Positions 50,242 to 62,410 of a DNA stretch of 64,000 nucleotides are shown piece after piece. The position numbers and the translations under genes were made by a program. Each line of letters opens with the position of its first letter. The stretch's first letter is position 1. Source of the DNA: a candidate division SR1 bacterium (lineage in GTDB: Bacteria > Patescibacteriota > Gracilibacteria > Absconditabacterales > Absconditicoccaceae); contig JAPLUT010000005.1 of NCBI GenBank assembly GCA_026397475.1, positions 62,001 to 126,000 on the forward strand, read 5' to 3'. Under the pieces are notes generated by a model that saw only the letters and a list, made by a program, of their open reading frames with translations, did no database searches and had not been told where the DNA came from.

Positions 50242-51312
50242 ATGCTTGAAAAATTAGCCAACATAGAAACCAAATACCTAGAACTCAGAGATCAGATGAT
50301 GGATCCTGACATTATTTCTGATAACAAAAAATCAATCCAACTCAGTAGAGATGTTTCGTGAATGCAAGAAATCTATGATCTTTATCAAGACTACAAAAAA
50401 GCACATCAACAGAAAAAAGATGCCCAAGAGATGATAGATACGGAGCAGGATTCTGAAATGCAAGAAATGGCAAAAGAACAATTGAAAGATTCTGAATATC
50501 GCATTCAAGATCTGGAAGCAAAAATAAAAATTGCTCTTCTTCCCAAAGACCCTAATGATGAAAAAAATATCTATCTAGAAATTAGGCCTGCTGCTGGGGG
50601 AAATGAAGCCGGATTGTTCGCTGCTGAACTGTTAAAAATGTATCTCGGCTATGCTGCAAAAAAATGATGGAAAACGGAAATCACCGAAGAACAGCTTTCC
50701 GATATCGGTGGAATTAAATTTGCGATGGTTAAAATCAGTTGAAATAAAGTGTATTCTATTATGAAATTTGAAAGTTGAGTCCATAGAGTACAAAGAATTC
50801 CTGCTACAGAATCACAAGGAAGAGTGCATACGTCGACGGTAACCGTAGCTATCATGCCAGAAGTCGAAGATGTTGATTTTGTGATCGATCCCAAAGATGT
50901 AGAAATGGATACCTACGCTGCTTCAAGTAGTGGAGGACAAAATGCAAATAAAAATCAAACAGGAGTAAGATTGCGTCACTTGCCGAGCGGATTGATCGTT
51001 AACATCTGAGACAGTAAATCTCAGCTCCAAAATAAAGATAAGGCACGATCAGTACTAAAATCAAGATTATATCAAATAGAAATGGATAAAAAAACCGCGG
51101 AAACAAAATCACTCAGAGGAGATCAGATTGGAAACGGAGATAGATCAGAAAAGATTAGAACTTATAATTACCCTCAAGATAGAATTACTGACCACCGCAT
51201 TCATCAGTCTTGGTCTAATCTTCCTGTATTTTTGACCTGAGAAATTGAAGATATGATTAATGCTTTGGTGTTAGAAAATCAGACGAGATTGCTGGAAAAA
51301 AGCATGGGGTAA
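50242..51312 (+). CDS. prfA: Peptide chain release factor 1
   Basis: RF1 ends translation at UAA and UAG. The 356-residue product has the anticodon-like PAT in [17 protein letters not shown] and the catalytic GGQ in [14 protein letters not shown]. It keeps RF1 length and the conserved [14 protein letters not shown]. This is the release factor expected in an organism where UGA is sense; RF2 is not seen in this window. The GGQ context, [10 protein letters not shown], differs slightly from the usual GAGGQHVN. In-frame TGA codons decode as Gly (for example FESGVHRV). Confidence 0.95.
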
Positions 51313-51362
51313 ATATATTAATATCTTAATTATATGTATTTCCTTTATATTACATTATCGCT

Positions 51363-51914
51363 ATGAAAAAAACATTAATGATTGTTTTGGGTGGTATTGT
51401 CTTGTTGGCTGTATATTTTTTGATGAGCAAAAATATGATTCAAACATATTCTGTTCACAAGAATTGGATACACTCCACCGGGAATGAAATTGAATTTCAA
51501 TATCCCAAAACCCTTGGAAAAAATGTTTGGAAAGCGACTACTCGACCTCCTACGATTACAATTGTTGCAAAAGATAAAGACCCTATTGCCCTTGCTTGTC
51601 CGATGTTGAAAAACAACTGACGTCCATTGGTTAAAACTGAAGGGTTAACGAAAAATGGAGTCAGCTACTCTTTGTATACCTGAAGCGATGCCGGCGCCTG
51701 ATCTCTTTATTCTTCATATTGTTATGTGATTGAATGAAAAACAAACTACTCTGTACTAGACTTCGAGATGAGATCACATACCTGATGTGGAAATAATTCT
51801 TGCGGAGCATATTGCGAAACCCAATTTGAAAAAGAGTGTAAAGATTTTAATGTCACAAAAGATATAATTACACCTATCCAAAACATTATCGACACAATTA
51901 GAATTAAAAAATAA
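51363..51914 (+). CDS. Membrane-anchored Cys-containing protein of unknown function, 183 aa
   Basis: An N-terminal signal anchor (MKKTLMIVLGGIVLLAVYFL) is followed by an extracytoplasmic domain, NWIHSTGNEIEFQYPKTLG..., recalling the start of PsbP/DcrB-like domains ('f.l.YP'). The C-terminal half has a group of cysteines (HTGCGNNSCGAYCETQFEKEC in two parts) that could form disulphides. The TGA codons read as Gly are concentrated in the second half. It lies 50 bp after prfA. Confidence 0.68.
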
Positions 51915-51962
51915 AAAATCATTTGTAAATTCGAAAAGGATAGATATATGATGAATATCATT

Positions 51963-52050
51963 AGACTAAAAAAAACCGCTCATTTTCGAGACTACCGCAA
52001 GATAGTAGGTAGTACCGCACTTGAAGAATGTTTTATTTAGTCTTTTTTTT
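51963..52050 (+). terminator. Large structured terminator / possible leader of pyrG
   Basis: Nested stems: AGACTAAA (51963-51970) / TTTAGTCT (52035-52042), CATTTTCGAG (51981-51990) / CTTGAAGAATG (52020-52030), and ACTACC (51991-51996) / GGTAGT (52008-52013), followed by TTTTTTTT. It ends the upstream gene and lies about 22 bp before the pyrG start. Confidence 0.65.
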
Positions 52051-52071
52051 ATTTTTCTTTCTAAAAAAACC

Positions 52072-53673
<1,602 letters not shown>

Positions 53674-53731
53674 ATTACGGATTACGAATTATTAATTACG
53701 AATTTATTATTACTGGAACCTCATCCCTTCA

Positions 53732-53836
53732 CACGTCATTCCGGATCTGATCGGGAATCCAACTTGCATACCGCAGGCAAGATAGATTCCCGCTTTCGCG
53801 GGAATGACCCCGCTGTTGCGGGGCAGGCTGTAGGGA
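53732..53836. repeat. GC-rich REP-like palindromic repeat, copy 2, with GC hairpin
   Basis: GTCATTCCGG-atctga-TCGGGAATCC and GATTCCCGC-ttt-GCGGGAATGAC bracket a spacer, followed by CCCCGC-tgtt-GCGGGG. Same words as copy 1 at 49416, with the two hairpins in the opposite order. Confidence 0.82.
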
Positions 53837-53854
53837 TGATGACATAAAAAAAAA

Positions 53855-53874
53855 CTGGAGAGAAGACTCTCCAG
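53855..53874 (-). terminator. Intrinsic terminator of the acyltransferase gene
   Basis: CTGGAGAG-aaga-CTCTCCAG, with plus-strand A9 as the U tract on the minus strand. Confidence 0.9.
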
Positions 53875-53880
53875 CGTATC

Positions 53881-54687
53881 TTAATAATTTCTTTCCATAT
53901 CGTACACCCGTTCCTTCGTAAGGTTGCACCAATCTTGTGCATGTTCCTTATCAAATATCTTGTAAGAAAGTGGTTTTCCGATAATAATTTTTATCGTATT
54001 GCCCTTTTGCTTGAACATTTCGTCTGGTAAAAAGAGCATCTCGATATTGAAGGGAATGCCTAAACGTTTCCGCCAATTGGCGAGACGATAGAAGCCTTCC
54101 GAATTCTGTCCTTGAATATACACGGGAACAATGTCCCGTTTATGTTCAATGGCCTTTTTGATGAAATGCTTCTGCCAAGACAGATCAATAATTTTTCCAT
54201 CTCTCTTACGAGAAACTAATCCCGCAGGAAATAGAAGAATTTGTTGGTCTGAGGCATAAGCCTCATTCATCTGTATCGCAGCATCACGACCCTGACTTCC
54301 ATGCTTATTTATTGGCATGAAAATATCTGACAGATTCTCAATCGACAACAAAATGTCATTGACTGGAAATTTCAATTCTGGATACATACGACTTATCGCA
54401 ACGATAAGAGCATTGCCATCCAATCCTCCCAAGGGATGATTGGCGACAAAAATGTATCGCCCCTGTGGGTCCAAAGGAACGGTTACAATCAGTTCTAGCT
54501 TTACATTGAGAAATACCAAAACCGCTTTTGCAAATTCTATGCCTTGCAAATGCCCATACTCAGCTAGGAAATCATTAATTTCTTTTTCATGTACGGTTTT
54601 TTTTAACCACGACACAAGAAAAGGCATGTTTGCCAAGAAAGTACTTTTTGCCTGGAGTATCTTTTTTAAATCAATTTGTGGGTTCAT
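53881..54687 (-). CDS. PlsC-like acyltransferase (1-acylglycerophosphate acyltransferase superfamily)
   Basis: The 268-residue product has the acyltransferase motifs: FVANHPLGGLDGNALIV (NHxxxxD catalytic), LPINKHGSQGRDAAIQ-like MPINKHGSQG, and ILLFPAGLVSRKR (FPEG-like motif III, here FPAG). The layout resembles hemolysin/OlsA-type members of the LPLAT superfamily. Likely reaction: acyl transfer onto a lysophospholipid or ornithine lipid precursor. No TGA used. A TAGACT-16-TATAGT promoter lies at 54709-54736. Confidence 0.82.
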   Translation of the reverse strand: MNPQIDLKKILQAKSTFLANMPFLVSWLKKTVHEKEINDFLAEYGHLQGIEFAKAVLVFLNVKLELIVTVPLDPQGRYIFVANHPLGGLDGNALIVAISRMYPELKFPVNDILLSIENLSDIFMPINKHGSQGRDAAIQMNEAYASDQQILLFPAGLVSRKRDGKIIDLSWQKHFIKKAIEHKRDIVPVYIQGQNSEGFYRLANWRKRLGIPFNIEMLFLPDEMFKQKGNTIKIIIGKPLSYKIFDKEHAQDWCNLTKERVYDMERNY

Positions 54688-54777
54688 ATCTTTTTTGTTT
54701 GTTCTTTTACTATATATAATTATATATAAAAGTCTAGTCTATTTTCTTAGACCAGCTCCATTAGATAGTATCTCTTT

Positions 54778-55230
54778 TTAATTTTTGTTGTAATCTTTTT
54801 TGAGATTTTTCTTGAAATTTTCTATAATAGCTTTGGCACTTTCTTCCTTCTCGACCTCACTCACTTCTTGTACATATCAGAGAAACTTACTTGGATGGAC
54901 ACTATATGTTTTGCAATATTCATCGATAGAGAAAGCTACGACCTTACCATAACATTTTTCAAGCAATGTCCCGATAAATCATGGTTCACTTTCTTTTTTC
55001 CATGTATATTTTTTTTCCATTTCATGGATATGAGCAATATATCCCTCGGGGACTTTTGTTATTTTTAATTGTGTGGCTCATCATGCCCCAGACCTACAAG
55101 TATACGATTCATTCATATGACACACACCACTCCTATCCACTCGCATAGCTCGAGGAGCGACAAAATATGAGCTATACTCCTCCATATTTTCTATAGTATT
55201 TTTACTTTCATGACTTTCTGGTAATTGCAT
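54778..55230 (-). CDS. Hypothetical protein, 150 aa
   Basis: No family recognised. The first part (MQLPESHESKNTIENMEEYS) is polar. A middle segment has two cysteines (GVCHMNESYTCRSGAGG), and the C-terminal half is helical and basic/acidic mixed, ending KKDYNKN. TGA codons decode as Gly at about 55080 and 54893, among others. The start is uncertain: the ATG at 55248 would follow the promoter (TTGCAT-16-TATACT, 55263-55290) too closely, so 55230 is chosen. Confidence 0.58.
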
Positions 55231-55262
55231 AGACAGATAGTTAAACATAAATAGATTTAAAT

Positions 55263-55290
55263 AGTATATGCAGAAATAAATATAATGCAA
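55263..55290 (-). promoter_or_regulatory. Promoter of the 150-aa hypothetical gene
   Basis: Minus strand: TTGCAT (55285-55290), 16 bp, TATACT (55263-55268). Same boxes as the csp promoter. Confidence 0.55.
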
Positions 55291-55386
55291 ATTTTATTGT
55301 TTTTTTATAAAATCACCTTTACTTGACTTCTTTTCCATTTTCATTATAGTGATTTTACTATTTTACCCCATTCAAGAAAGTATTCC

Positions 55387-56094
55387 ATGACAAAGACAAA
55401 GGAAACAAACACCATTGAAAATAAATTACCAGAAGATATCGCAAGTAGAATCGATGATACTCAGGTTAAGTATCAAGGCGAAATTTATAACACACTTGAT
55501 CTTCTTCCTGCATGATTACGATGAACAAAAGACATGCAGACTGCGTATATCAACAACGGAGAAATCGATGAAGCGATTAATTTGTGAAAACTGATGAGAG
55601 TTTGACTGCTTGTAGATAAAGAAATATTGAATAGAAAGTGAAAAGAAATTTTAATCAATATATCTCTTTCTCCTGATGGTCTCCGTGTAGGTCTCTGGGA
55701 AGCAATTTCTTATGCTAAAAAATTATGAGTGGACATCTATACAGATCTTAAATTGATGAAAGAAGTCTTGTCTGAATGGATAAAGGATACTAGAGATTGA
55801 CCCAGCGATATCACTAAATTTGCGCGCAGTGAATTCCCCAATCAAACGACAAAAAGTAATTCTCCATACTGAGGCAAAATAGCGTTGAAAGTAAACCCGA
55901 ATCAAGTTTGGTTTCAAGAACATGATTGGTTTAAAAACGAAGAAGGAGAATGGTTTAAAGAAATGAAAAAAGAATGATCAAAATTTATTATTGTACTTCC
56001 TAAAGATTCAGCTTGGAAGCTATTCGCAGATTGTCCAGCTGCCGACCAAAATCTAAAAGAAAACAAAGTAACTCTTATAGACCTGTCAAAATAG
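55387..56094 (+). CDS. Hypothetical soluble protein, 235 aa
   Basis: No family recognised. The product has an acidic N-terminus (MTKTKETNTIENKLPEDIAS). A central region alternates helix and strand (INNGEIDEAINLGKLMRVG, ILINISLSPDGLRVGLWEAI). The C-terminal domain has several Trp/Phe (NQVWFQEHDWFKNEEGEW). No signal peptide. Ten or so TGA codons read as Gly, among the densest in the window. It ends with a hairpin terminator at 56109-56140. Confidence 0.66.
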
Positions 56095-56108
56095 CACATA
56101 ATTAAAAA

Positions 56109-56140
56109 AAAATGCGGCTATACTCTAGCTAGCATTTTTT
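56109..56140 (+). terminator. Intrinsic terminator (shared by convergent genes)
   Basis: AATGC-g-GCTA-tactc-TAGC-ta-GCATT followed by TTTTTTT. Confidence 0.75.
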
Positions 56141-56578
56141 TTATATTTTTCTGCTATCGTACGCCCGATGCAAGACGGCTTGTCTTTGCCTCTTTCTACA
56201 CTCTCGATCTAATGGATAACAATTATTTCTGATTGCTTTGACGTGTCTCATCATAGCCTTTCGACGTTTGATTTGACGTTCATCATCAGCACATCTCCTG
56301 CCCATATAATACCTACAATATCGCTGAAACCAGCCTCTTGGATCGTCTTCATACATCCATCATTTTCCGTGTCGAAAGCTTAAGGGAAGCGACGCATTTA
56401 CTTTAAAAAAATTTAATTTTGGATCCTTTCTCTGCGAAGAAAGTTTTGCATTTTTAAACCAAGAAGAAGGAAATTCATTCTGACAATCGGTCATGTATTT
56501 CCCTCAAAATACGCCCATCTCGAGCATTTCTTGGGGCGTCAATTGGGGATGAAATATTGGAGAAAAATTCTTTCCCAT
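56141..56578 (-). CDS. Conserved hypothetical protein with DPRGWFQ-YCRYY-GRR core, 145 aa
   Basis: The product starts MGKNFSPIFHPQLTPQEML. It carries the strongly conserved blocks GVFGGKYMTDC, WFKNAKLS, SLPLSFRHGKGW, DPRGWFQRYCRYYMGRR, QIKRRKAMMRH, NNCYPLDRECRKRQRQA and LHRAYDSRK. I know this layout as a widespread protein found in many bacteria and some eukaryotes, without a proven function. It is very basic and rich in Trp, Cys and Arg, so nucleic-acid binding is plausible. TGA codons are used at the FGGKY and GKGW glycines. The last gene before fusA on this strand. Confidence 0.78.
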
Positions 56579-56733
56579 GGGTTGGGTCAGATAATATATA
56601 TAATTTTTTTGCATCTTATCGTTTACGATTATTTTCTTTTTCATAAGCGAAATATACTCGTTGAATATTTTTTTGCAAGCAAAAAAGCCCTTCTTTCCAG
56701 GAGAGCTTTTTTGTGTAGATAATAAAAATATTT

Positions 56734-58839
56734 TTATTCTGCGTCCATAGCTTTGATTTTTCCAGCACCAACTCTTTCGTCGATGATTTTTTTTGCAACA
56801 TTGTCTGGCACTTTTTCGTATGATGAAAAGCTCATCGCTGAAGATGCTCTTCCTTGAGTATTTGATCTCAAGTCGGTAGTATATCCAAACATCTCAGACA
56901 AAGGCACTTTTGCTCTGATAACTGCAGCGTTTCCTCTCTTGTCTTGTCCTTGGATCATTCCTCTTCTAGAAGAAAGATCACCCATTACATCTCCTACATA
57001 ATCTTCTGGAGTAACTACTTCTACATCCATGATAGGTTCCAAAATACATGGACCTGCTTTCATGAAGGCATCTTTAAAGGCTCTATAGGTTGCGATTTTG
57101 AAGGCAATTTCTGACGAATCCACATCATGATACGATCCATCATAAGGAACTACTCTTACGTTGATAATAGGGAATCATGCTAATACTCCTTGTGCGATAG
57201 TTTCTTTTGCTCCCTTATCGATTGCTGGAATGAATTCTTTTGGAATTGATCCTCCAGATACCTCATCTTTAAATTCATATTCTTTTTCCATATTTTTTTC
57301 AAGTCTCAACAATACATGTCCGAACTGTCCTCTACCTCCTGTTTGTCTCTTGAATACTCCTTCTCCTTTAGCGTCTTGAGTAATTGTTTCTCTATACGCA
57401 ACCTGAGGTTTTCCAGTATTTACTTCTACTTTATGTTCTCTCTTGAGTCTATCTACGATAATTTCTAGATGCAACTCTCCCATTCCTGCGATGATTGTTT
57501 GATTGCTTTCTGGGTCAGAAAAATATTTGAATGATGGATCTTCGTATGCAAGTTTAGCAAGAGCAATACCCATTCTTTGTTGATCAGATTTTGTCTTTGG
57601 CTCGATAGCGATATCGATAACTGGAATAGGGAATGTCATTTTTTCAAGAATGATTTGGTCTTTCATATCACAAAGCGTATGTCCTGTTCTTGTGTCTTTG
57701 AGACCTAAGAATGCGCAGATATGCCCCGCATGTATTTCTGATATTTCTTCTCTCTTGTTTGCGTGCATAAGCAATAACCTTCCTACTCTTTCCTTTTGTC
57801 TTGTCAGTGGATTATACAAAGTATCTCCTGACTTAACTACTCATGAATATATTCTTACAAAGGTAAGCGTTCCTACGAATGGATCAGTTGCAATTTTGAA
57901 TGCAATCGCTGATACAGGTTCTGTATCGTTAGGTTTTCTTTCCAAGATTTTTGTTTCATCATCTGGATCAACTCCTTTCATTGTTCCTCTATCTAGAGGA
58001 CATGGCAAGTAATCGAGTACTGCATCAAGTACTAATTGTACTCACTTGTTTCCAAGTGCAGATCCACAAAGGATAGGATACAAATTATTGTGAATAGTTC
58101 CGTGTCTGATTGCTTTTTTGATAAGCTCGATAGACGGTTCTTCTCCAGCAAGAAATTTTTCTGCTAATTCATCATCAAACATAGATACTTTATCGATCAT
58201 TTCTTCTCTATATGTTTTTGCTTTTTCTAGCATATCAGCTGGGATTTCTTCTTCATGTACTTCGATACCTTTATCTCATGAAAACGTATACATTTTCATT
58301 TTAAGTAAGTCTATGATTGCTTTGAATTCATCTGCTTGTCCAACAGGAAGTTGGATAACAACTCCTTTATCAGTGATTCTAGATTTAATAGAATCTATAG
58401 ACATATAGAAATCAGCTCCAAGTTTATCCATCTTGTTTGCGAAGATAATTCTTGGTACATCGTATTTGTCAGCTTGTCTCCAAACTGTTTCGGTCTGTGG
58501 TTCTACTCCTTGAGAACTATCAAGCAATGCTACTGCTCCATCAAGAACTCTTAGAGATCTTTCTACTTCAACCGTAAAATCTACGTGTCAAGGAGTGTCA
58601 ATAATGTTGATATGATACTCTCTCCAGAAACAAGTAGTTGCAGCAGAGGTAATAGTAATTCCTCTTTCTTTTTCTTGTTCCATCCAGTCCATTTCTGCAG
58701 CACCATCATGCACTTCTCAGATTTTATGTTTTTTCCCTGTATAAAACAACACTCTTTCAGTGGTAGTAGTTTTACCCGCATCAATGTGAGCCATGATTCC
58801 AATGTTTCTCACTTTGTCTAAGGATTTTTGCTCGGCCAT
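56734..58839 (-). CDS. fusA: Elongation factor G
   Basis: EF-G drives ribosome translocation with GTP. The 701-residue product has normal length and all G-domain motifs: G1 [13 protein letters not shown], switch [13 protein letters not shown]3 DTPGHVDFT, G4 [10 protein letters not shown]. Domain IV has the [10 protein letters not shown] loop. TGA codons are few and lie at conserved glycines (for example GEVHDG, DTPG and FSGDKG positions). gatC lies upstream on the same strand. rpsL/rpsG and tuf, common neighbours, are absent. Confidence 0.98.
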
Positions 58840-59020
58840 AATAAATATTAAAATGTTAAAATGATGTAATGAAATTTTTATGTATAAAAAAAATCTCTTT
58901 CGGCTTGTGTATAGGAAATTGCTCCTTTATTTCAAGGGGAACTAGGAAGATTAACTAACAGTGAACAACTAACAATGAACAATGTTGGGATTTTTTTTTA
59001 CTTTTTACTTTATACTTTTC
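58840..59020. repeat. Word-repeat spacer between gatC and fusA
   Basis: Contains aaaatgttaaaatgatgtaa and aacagtgaacaactaacaat word repeats, plus a T-rich stretch. No gene is seen. Confidence 0.6.
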
Positions 59021-59305
59021 CTAATTTAATACTGATTTTATCACGATGGCATTATTTACTATTTCGTGTTTTACATTTCTTAATAATTTTTTAGTGTCTA
59101 CATCTCCTCTTTCTCCTTTATTCGTTCTCAATGTCAGCTTATTTTTTGTATCCTTAGTTCATCAGATCTTTTTCGTCTCAGGAAGCTGTCAAAGAAATCC
59201 GATAATCTCCGTGAGCTGATCTCAGAATTTTTTTTCTTTTTCGGGAGAAAGTGAAATACAGGAAAGTTTTTGAAGACGTTTAATTTCTTGAGTAAAGTCA
59301 GTCAT
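59021..59305 (-). CDS. gatC: Asp-tRNA(Asn)/Glu-tRNA(Gln) amidotransferase subunit C
   Basis: The 94-residue product starts MTDFTQEIKRLQKLSCISLSPEK. This is the GatC pattern of an N-terminal helix, 'L..L.ls.eE', then a second helix (QLTEIIGFLGQLPE). GatC holds GatA and GatB together in the amidotransferase that makes Gln-tRNA or Asn-tRNA. Four TGA codons (including a tandem pair in KKIGGTKD) read as Gly, which hides the gene from code-11 callers. GatA and GatB are not in the window. Confidence 0.78.
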
Positions 59306-59339
59306 TATGCTTTGAATATAAAAATAGAACTTTAAAAGA

Positions 59340-61655
59340 TTATTTAATTTTAAGCGTAATCGTTCCATCAATTGTAGGTTGATCCGTATATGCTATCGCC
59401 GCTCTGATAAGATAAGTTCCAGCTTGAGCATAGACATGTGTGGTTGTTCCACATTCTTGTCTTGTAGTACACGTCAGCGTTTTTCCATCACCAAATTCTC
59501 GACGAATTTCTGAAGGCAAACCATTGAACTCGATAGAAAATCATACTCTATCGCCCACATTTGCTATCTGTGCAGGATAGTCAGGAATCGTAATATTTAA
59601 TTTTTGAGTTGCTCTTTTGACGATGATATCATTTGCGGGAGAGATTGTTATCTCGCGACCCTTCTTAGTTTTTATCGTTAGGATGGGGTGATATTTTCCG
59701 TTATTATTTACTGAATCGTATCTATAGGTATGACTGATAATAGATTGAGAGAAATCTTTTTTTATCGATCCCGTTCCGTCTCAGAAATCCCAAGTAAAGG
59801 AAACTAGCTCATCACCCGTATCGTTGACTATCGTTGTAGATGCATCAAATTTTACCGTAAAAGGATCTGTTCCTACCGTGTCTGGAGAAACCACAAGTTT
59901 TCCTATAATATCAGCTCTATTTACTGTGATAGGAATACTTATTTCTGTCTTCGCACCACTTGGTACATCTTCTATAACAATGGTTGCCTCATGACTTTGA
60001 TTGTCATCAATAGTAAATTCAAAAGTGCTTTTATCAGTAGACAATATTTGCTTTCCATCCAACAAAATCTTTTTGCTAGCTGTAGAAATGTTTGGAGAAA
60101 TTTGGATCAACTGAATCTTGATAACAGAAGGGAGCTCTGTCACGATAATTGCTCCAGAGACAAGAGAGACGCTACCGACATCAAGCATTTTCTTAAACTG
60201 AGGAGACTGAGGAGATTTGTAATAACTGTCATATTTTACTTGAAAATCACTTGCTCCAATCTGCACATCATCGCTCTCACATTGCCCTTGTTTATCATTT
60301 TCTGTGAGAAATGTACTTTGGATTGCATAATTTCCTGCAGTAAGAAACTGGTATGTAAATGCGCCATTATTGTTTCTAATTGTATCGATTATTTTATCAT
60401 TATTGTTTCTATCTAGCACATCGAATTGATAGCTCAGTATCTTTACGGTTTTATCGAAAAAATTTGTCGTGATATCGTAATTTTTTCATTGCGTCTGTGT
60501 AAGAATAACTTCACATACCGGTACATCAGACTGCTCTACTCTGATAGGAAATGTGTAGATGTAATTATTGAGGCCTGGGAATCTGACATATACGTTGTAT
60601 AATTTTGCTTGATTGTATACAAATGTAGTGGCAGTATTGTCCTGTTTGTCTGGTGTTCCATCACCGTCGAAATCTCGAACGATTTTATAATCTGTAAGTG
60701 CAAGATCTCTAAAAATTGCGCTCGCATCAAACATTACTTTGCTTGGAGCCTTTCCAACAATCATCTCTGTATTTGCGTCATTGAAGGTAAGACTTGTCTT
60801 TGTAGGACTCACGTCGATTTGAGAATCAAAAATAACTGATCATCCCGAATATGTTTTTTCTAATCTTTCTGATGTAGGAATATTTATGTATTTAATATCT
60901 ACGGTGAGATCATATTGGCCTTTTTTGAAATAGATACATGATCCATCAAACTGATTTGTAGTAAGATTCAATGTAAGATTTTGCCCATTTCCACAATCGA
61001 GGGTTACTGCTTGAGCAGCCACTTGTCACAATGATCACAACAATCTTGAGCTGTACGCTGCATTGATTTCGTAATACATCGTCGCAGGAGCTATAAGCTT
61101 GAGATCAGGCGTATTGTGTACATTTTTTACACCATCTTTGAGTTGTAAAAATGGAAGAATGAGGCTATTGCTATCCAAAATACTATCGACAGAAAAATTT
61201 CTTATTTTTGTTATCACATTTGCTCACAAAACGATAGCAAAGATGAAAATCAGAAATCAAAACAACGAACCCAGTGCGTATCCCAATTTTGGTTTATTTT
61301 TGACGGTAATCAATCTGTAAAGATTTGCCACCAAAAGACCAATTCCAAGGAAGGTTATCAGTCCAAAAAATATTACAGAAAAGGTCTGCAACAATGTCTT
61401 GGTAGTCGTGGGATCCAATCCTACCGTAGAAAGTTGTGTAGGATTATTCATCAGATTAAAAAATACGAGAGACAATCCTCCGATCACAAACATAAATAAA
61501 ATTCCACATCAGATAATTACCCCCTTCATAGAGATAGTGGAACTAGGTTTCTGAATGTTTGCTGTCTGCTGAGGACGAGGCTGGGGAGGAAATCCTGGCA
61601 TCGTTGCTCACATCTGTGGCACTTGTGGTGACGTTTGAATACCTTGATCGACCAT
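59340..61655 (-). CDS. Large surface protein with PKD-type domains, 771 aa
   Basis: The product starts MVDQGIQTSPQVPQMG, with a Pro/Gln-rich cytosolic tail (GFPPQPRPQQ). Three membrane helices follow (about residues 45-66, 82-108 and 125-147), then a long extracellular region of beta-sandwich modules. PKD hallmarks are VSFTWDFGDGTG and IRREFGDGKTLTC, plus weaker copies (KIVRDFDGDGTPD and FDVLDRNNND, which look Ca-binding). PKD domains mediate protein or carbohydrate contacts at the cell surface. It is likely an adhesin or surface-layer component. Several TGA codons decode as Gly. Confidence 0.78.
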
Positions 61656-61707
61656 AGGAATAGACTAACAACTAAAAAAATATCACATAGAAATATACAA
61701 ATACATT

Positions 61708-61926
61708 TTATAAATTAATCCACTCATCCTTGCTAACTCAGATCTGATGTATGATACTTTCGATTACTCACTTTGAGACATCTTTTCATCAATGCTTGGG
61801 GACAGGAACCACTTGAGTTCATTTATACATATGCATGTGTTTTCATCCTGCCAAAGGTCATTGATATCAAAATCTTTTAAGCTTATCGCAAACTTCTTTG
61901 AACTTTAACGGGACTATCTTAGGCAT
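61708..61926 (-). CDS. hicA: HicA-family mRNA interferase toxin
   Basis: The 72-residue product starts MPKIVPLKFKEVCDKL (typical HicA opening). The dsRBD-like core GGKHMHMYKGTQVVPVPKHGG contains the catalytic-type His after the Gly-rich turn, and VIESIIHQIGVSKDEW fits the family's C-terminal helix. HicA cuts mRNA when not bound by HicB. Eight of 72 codons are TGA read as Gly, so the toxin can only be made with the recoded genetic code. Its ATG overlaps the end of hicB by 8 bp, implying translational coupling. Confidence 0.82.
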
Positions 61927-62167
61927 AGTGATGCTCTTTAGGAATATTAAATTTCCTCAATTCGCTTATCATGTTTTTATCTCATAATTCTAGCTTTAAT
62001 AATATTATTCACTGGATAGCGTCCATCAAGTTATTTCTTGCTTCCTCATACGTATCTCACTGCGAGTAATATCAATCATATCACTGTGCTTTTGCTATGA
62101 TGACACCATTTTCATCTACCTCATATTTGAGGTTCTTAAATACATAACTGATATAATTTTCAAACAT
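61919..62167 (-). CDS. hicB: HicB-family antitoxin
   Basis: The 82-residue product has the partial RNase H-like HicB fold: VDENGVIIAKAQGYDGYYS, followed by GDTYEEARNNLMDAIQGIILLKLE, the usual HicB helix (quoted part YEEARNNLMDAIQG). Five TGA codons read as Gly at turn positions. It has no clear C-terminal DNA-binding domain, so autoregulation may be weak or rest on the N-terminal part. The order antitoxin-then-toxin with an 8-bp overlap fits many hicBA pairs in which hicB comes first. Confidence 0.8.
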
Positions 62168-62410
62168 TTCAATACTCGTAATGATATAAATTTCACAGTA
62201 TTTTAGTTATTTTTTTTATTTTTTCAAGACTAAGGGCCATTTCAGGTTTACTATGCGTTAACTATATTATATCATAATAATGTAAAATGGCAACTCAATT
62301 ATCTCCCATATCCCCCAATATTTGCAAAAGATATCTCAGCAGATTATACTTGATATACGTATATTTTCAATATTTCCAACCACAATCTTAATTATTTATT
62401 AAGTTAATAT
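62168..62410. other. Intergenic region upstream of hicBA and the LRR gene
   Basis: AT-rich, with T runs (62213-62225) and several TATA-like words. It should contain the divergent promoters of hicBA and the LRR gene, but I cannot single out clear -35/-10 pairs. No ORF. Confidence 0.5.

Noticed and set aside
61708-61926. A degraded, frameshifted hicA.
   Set aside because: A first reading in the wrong frame suggested decay. The correct frame with TGA as Gly is intact from ATG 61926 to TAA 61708.
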